Positions 60,910 through 64,000 of a stretch of DNA of 64,000 nt are shown here, piece by piece. The DNA lies in contig NZ_QHKO01000007.1 in assembly GCF_003260125.1 (NCBI RefSeq), forward strand, positions 5,001-69,000, in the 5' to 3' direction. Each line of letters starts with the position of its first letter. Position 1 is the first letter of the stretch. The position numbers and the translations under genes were made by a program. The DNA is from Lujinxingia litoralis. Its GTDB lineage: Bacteria > Myxococcota_A > Bradymonadia > Bradymonadales > Bradymonadaceae. A model generated the notes under the pieces. It was given only the letters and a program-made list of their open reading frames with translations. It was not told the origin of the DNA and did not search any database.

Positions 60910-61593
60910 CTAATAGGGGTTAAAGCTCTCGCCGAGCTGCATGAGTTTTTCGGTGAGGAGATGGGCCCGGGTGGAGGGGTTGGCCTCAAGGTCAGCGGCG
61001 CAACAGGGGCTCGTTTCGTCGATCTGGAGAGAGGCCAGGTGCGCTCGGGCGCGCTGAATGGCGTCCGGGAGGGAGGGTTTGAGCGCGTCGAAGTCGATGT
61101 CGGCTTTGCTGTAGCCCGGAACCACATCCTGAAGTCGGGTAAGTACTTGCGTGCAGTTGCGATAGGGGCGTTGATCGGAGGTGTAGTGGAGAAGAATCCA
61201 GTATTCGAAGCAGGGGACGGAGAGGCCGATGTGAAAACCATGCTTGTTGGCGTCTTTGATGGCGCTATAGATGCCCGGATTATGATGCGGATCTTCAGCG
61301 TCAAAAATACACCAGATGTCGTCGTAGAGAGGCTCTCCACTTCTTTTGTGTGCCTTTTTGTTTTCTTTCTGACGATAACGGGCCTCTTTGACGATCGATT
61401 TTGCCGCACCGCCACCCGCGGCAGGGACGATTTCAATATCTGCTGAAGGAAGGCGGTACTCCTGGCGCAGACGCGTGAAATAGTCGGGCTCGGTTTTTTC
61501 GCCTTCACAGACAATAAGAAGGCGCTCCAGGGCCTGGCGACGTGCGGGGCGTCGGCGAGTGCTGGAGGTGCCGCGGGGTTTTCGCTTTCCCAT
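60910..61593 (-). CDS. RloB-like protein (AbiLii), defence effector candidate
   Basis: 227 residues. After a basic N-terminus the RloB signature begins: LLIVCEGEKTEPDYF (25-39), IWCIFDAEDPHH (93-104) and SVPCFEYWILLHY (125-137). RloB-like proteins pair with an AAA15 ATPase in abortive-infection systems such as lactococcal AbiL (AbiLi + AbiLii). The conserved acidic residues suggest a TOPRIM-like or nuclease active site, not established. It starts 2 nt after the ATPase stop, so the two are coupled. Lower GC than core genes. Confidence 0.87.
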   Translation of the reverse strand: MGKRKPRGTSSTRRRPARRQALERLLIVCEGEKTEPDYFTRLRQEYRLPSADIEIVPAAGGGAAKSIVKEARYRQKENKKAHKRSGEPLYDDIWCIFDAEDPHHNPGIYSAIKDANKHGFHIGLSVPCFEYWILLHYTSDQRPYRNCTQVLTRLQDVVPGYSKADIDFDALKPSLPDAIQRARAHLASLQIDETSPCCAADLEANPSTRAHLLTEKLMQLGESFNPY

Positions 61594-61595
61594 GA

Positions 61596-62867
61596 TTAAA
61601 ACTCGAGGCGACCAATGAAGGGTAGCGCGCGGTAGCGTCCGGCCAGATATCCCCGCTCAAGCGCTTCGTCCTTGCGGGGTTTGAAGTCGCTGAGGGGGTA
61701 GAGGTGCGAGGCACCGTCGCGGTCCTTTTCGGTGAACCAGATTTGATCTCGCCGAAAGAGACTCGGGTCGAGGAGCGAGGTGTCGTGGGTGTTGAAGATG
61801 AGTTGGGCGTTGTTTGTGTTGAATTCGGGACTATGAAAAAGTTCTACGATTTTGCGCACAAGAAGGGGGTGAAGGCTGGTGTCGAGTTCATCGACGACGA
61901 GGATGCGTCCGTTTTCGAGGACGTCGAGGAGAGGGCCCGTGAGACCGTAGAAATTGCGAGTGCCGTGCGATTCATCATCAAAGGAGAAAGATACAGTTTT
62001 GCCCTCGGTGGTGCGGTGAAGGGTTTGAATGTCCAGTCGTTCCGCATCTTTGAACTCTTGAAGGAACTTCTTTTTGAGGTCGTCAGGTAGGTTTTGAGGA
62101 AGCATCGTTTCGTCGAAACGCTGACGCGAGATTTCAATGTCGGCAATGCCGAAATCAGCGGTGCGAAGGAACATGGCAATTTTAGCGCGATGCTCATCGC
62201 TCTGGGCCGCTACGTGAGTAGTGTAGCTGTTTAGTGATGGTGAAAAGTTCGTGTCGAAAAGGGGGCGGAGCTGGCGTTGAAACCACTGAAACACGGGGCT
62301 TAGCTGTTCATGGTTTAGCTGAGCGGCGACCGATAAAAAGAGGGCGTTGTCGCGGGTGAGCTCCGCGATCTGCTTTTTCTGGCCTTTGAGGTTTGCGCCC
62401 CATGTCCAGCCCTCTTCCCCGAGCGAGGCGTCGCGTTGGAACCAGGTCTGCGCGACTTTTTTGGGGTATGCAAAAAGCCATTCTTCATGGACGCGCTGGC
62501 GATCGATGACGAAGCCGTACTCAAAGCGCACGCCATCCTGCACAAAGACGATCTCGAATCGGCTGGGCTGCGATTGAAGCTCCGCGTCAAGGCGAAAAGG
62601 GGCGATACCCTCGATGGGGTCGCCCTTTTGCCATTTTGCGGAGTCGGTGACGGCGGTCTGAACGAAGTCGAGCGCGCGCAAGAGGTTGGTTTTTCCGGAG
62701 GCGTTGGCCCCGTAAATGACGGCGGAGCGCAGGAGCTGAAATCCCTTTTGAGCCACGTCGTCGATCGTGTTGTCGGGATGCGTCTTGTCTCGCCCCGCAG
62801 CGACGAGGGAGAAGACGTTTTCGTCGCGAAACGAGCGGTAGTTCGAGACGCGGAATTCGATCAGCAT
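61596..62867 (-). CDS. AAA15/RloA-like ATPase (AbiLi)
   Basis: 423 residues. N-terminal LIEFRVSNYRSFRDENVFSLVA, Walker A GANASGKT (53-60), Walker B ILVVDELDTSLHP (322-334) and a late motif NTHDTSLL (about 359-366) are the COG1106 pattern, an ABC/SMC-like ATPase. It is the sensor or motor partner of the RloB-like protein downstream. A start with Met at 62867 fits the family N-terminus; GGAGATCC precedes it on the minus strand. Together with RloB it forms a complete two-gene AbiL-type system. Confidence 0.9.
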   Translation of the reverse strand: MLIEFRVSNYRSFRDENVFSLVAAGRDKTHPDNTIDDVAQKGFQLLRSAVIYGANASGKTNLLRALDFVQTAVTDSAKWQKGDPIEGIAPFRLDAELQSQPSRFEIVFVQDGVRFEYGFVIDRQRVHEEWLFAYPKKVAQTWFQRDASLGEEGWTWGANLKGQKKQIAELTRDNALFLSVAAQLNHEQLSPVFQWFQRQLRPLFDTNFSPSLNSYTTHVAAQSDEHRAKIAMFLRTADFGIADIEISRQRFDETMLPQNLPDDLKKKFLQEFKDAERLDIQTLHRTTEGKTVSFSFDDESHGTRNFYGLTGPLLDVLENGRILVVDELDTSLHPLLVRKIVELFHSPEFNTNNAQLIFNTHDTSLLDPSLFRRDQIWFTEKDRDGASHLYPLSDFKPRKDEALERGYLAGRYRALPFIGRLEF

Positions 62868-62973
62868 GGGGATCTCCGGTTCAGAGAAGAGCCGTTTTAT
62901 GCGGGAAAACTGCGCAAGAGGCCCTTCTTTTAGAACAGAGGCTATAGCGCAAAAGATTTCTTAAAGGAAGGTG

Positions 62974-63077
62974 CCGAGCGCCCCAGGACGACGCTGGCTG
63001 CGTCGTCTGGGATTCGCGGTAGCGTTGCTACAGCTTCATCCCAGCCTCCTTGTCAGCCCCGCCCTGGATACGCTCGG
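62974..63077. repeat. Element A, copy 9
   Basis: Mixed copy: GACGACGCTG arm with the GGGAT-GTAGC-gtt-GCTAC-ATCCC core and the GTCAGCCCCGCCCTGG right arm. It lies about 105 bp upstream of the AbiL ATPase start. Confidence 0.85.
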
Positions 63078-63087
63078 ATCTTTGGGT

Positions 63088-63240
63088 TCGCGTGAACCCC
63101 CCACCCCCCACACGAATCGACCGCCATCGCGAACCCGGGCGCCCCATAACCACCCAACCACCCAACCACCCAACCCCAAAGCGAACCCCCCACCCCCCAC
63201 ACGAATCGACCAGCATCGCGAACCCCAACCCTCACAACTC
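63088..63240. repeat. Element B, two copies
   Basis: CACACGAATCG cores at about 63110 and 63200 with CCACCCAA runs, directly next to element A copy 9 and reaching the 3' end of the metallopeptidase gene. Confidence 0.8.
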
Positions 63241-64000
63241 CCTCCCACCCCCAAACCTCTCCCTCTCCCACCTCTCCAACACCTCCTTCGCCGCATTCCA
63301 ATCGGGCATCAACCCTCCCAACGTCTCCCAGAACTCCGGGTCGTGGTTGCGGTGGCGGAGGTGGGCGACCTCGTGGGCGCAGACGTACTCCAGGGCCACG
63401 CGGGGGGCTTGAATCAAGCGCCAGTGGATGCGCAGGACGCCGTCCTTGCCGCAACTTCCCCACATATGTTGGTAGTCGCCGAGTTCGACCTCCGCGCCAA
63501 CGAACTCCGAGCCCAATCGGGCCGCGTAGTGCGCGCAGAAGTGGCGGGCGTCCTTCAAAGCCCGACTGCGCAGCCACGCATGAAACGCGTGGCGCAGGGC
63601 GGCGCGGCGGCGCGCGGGGCTTAAGCCTCGGGGCACCTGGACGTGGAAGCGGCTGGGGCAGCGGATCTGGACGTTTGGGACGTCGGCCTCAACGATTTCG
63701 AGCATGAGGTTGCGGCCGCGGTACATGAGTTTGGCGCCGCGCTCCCAGGTCTGGGGGAGGGTGGTGTCGAGGGCTTCAAGGCGTTGCAGCTCGCTGTAGG
63801 CCTGGTAGAGCGCGCGGCGATTTTGGAGCAAAAAGGCCTCGACGCTGCCCGGGCCGCTGGCGGGCGTGTCTTGAGGGGCGATGACGACGACGCCGGTGGG
63901 GGTGATTTCCAGGCGCTTCTTCGTGGCGCGCGCGCTCAACCGCACGCTGTAGGGGATCGTCGACTCGCCGACCTTCAGCTCGCCATGTTCCGACAGGCCA
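63232..64000 (-). CDS. YgjP-type zinc metallopeptidase (partial, start beyond right edge)
   Basis: At least 255 residues. The sequence that enters from the right edge reads ELKVGESTIPYSVRLSARATKKRLEI, the usual YgjP/DUF45 N-terminus, so the true start is outside the window and a GTG at 63945 is internal. The zinc site is HEVAHLRHRNHDPEFW, and MWGSCGKDGVLRIHWRL is the other family motif. These proteins are relatives of SprT/wsC-type peptidases with uncertain role. Its 3' 243 bp are duplicated at 60618-60860. Confidence 0.88.
   Translation of the reverse strand, partial: GLSEHGELKVGESTIPYSVRLSARATKKRLEITPTGVVVIAPQDTPASGPGSVEAFLLQNRRALYQAYSELQRLEALDTTLPQTWERGAKLMYRGRNLMLEIVEADVPNVQIRCPSRFHVQVPRGLSPARRRAALRHAFHAWLRSRALKDARHFCAHYAARLGSEFVGAEVELGDYQHMWGSCGKDGVLRIHWRLIQAPRVALEYVCAHEVAHLRHRNHDPEFWETLGGLMPDWNAAKEVLERWERERFGGGREL

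Overview
The window is 64 kb of high-GC bacterial chromosome. Long Ser/Thr kinases with PEGA repeats, a MYXO-CTERM-like sorting tail, Cys- and Gly-rich surface lipoproteins, a CorE-like (ECF44) metal-sensing sigma factor and many outer-membrane barrels point to a deltaproteobacterium in the wide sense (Myxococcota or Bradymonadales-like). This placement is inferred from gene content; no rRNA or other marker gene lies in the window.

Layout. 1-15.5 kb: two eukaryotic-type protein kinases; a 5'-nucleotidase-like domain fused to an outer-membrane barrel; a small barrel protein; a YiaA/B membrane protein; a sigma-54 activator; an RlmL-like rRNA methyltransferase; and four exported or lipid-anchored proteins. 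15.6-23.1 kb: two minus-strand structured RNA loci. The first carries an extended Shine-Dalgarno and a 15-codon micro-ORF; the second is a probable 6S RNA. Between them lie a pseudouridine synthase, an orphan DUF1156-type DNA methyltransferase and a lytS-lytR-ubiE operon. 23.2-26 kb: a metallothionein/ECF44 sigma operon and phosphopentomutase. 26-39.3 kb: a TPR membrane protein, two tandem-repeat arrays, a YprB-like exonuclease and recC-recB-recD. 39.3-53.2 kb: an orphan Phd/YefM antitoxin, a translationally coupled trio with an HtrA-like protease, a PLD-HTH_40 fusion, and large membrane or lipid-anchored proteins of unknown role.

53.2-64 kb is accessory DNA. It holds HigBA, an unknown 265-residue protein, a lower-GC methyltransferase, two secreted proteins and an AbiL/RloAB-type abortive-infection pair. 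That pair lies between a truncated and a (right-edge partial) full copy of a YgjP-type metallopeptidase gene. A family of about 105-bp palindromic elements (element A) with visible compensatory changes in its arms, often followed by a C-rich element B, sits beside the PLD-HTH_40, HigBA, methyltransferase and AbiL cargo (44-45, 53-55, 58 and 63 kb).

The most promising leads are: the element A family and its association with defence-type cargo; the structured RNA at 15.65-15.96 kb; the degenerate 5'-nucleotidase/barrel fusion; the ECF44-metallothionein operon; the PLD-HTH_40 protein; and the duplication flanking AbiL. Translation starts were moved downstream of the longest frame wherever a ribosome-binding site or signal peptide supported it. 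No tRNA, rRNA operon, CRISPR array, transposase or prophage gene was seen.
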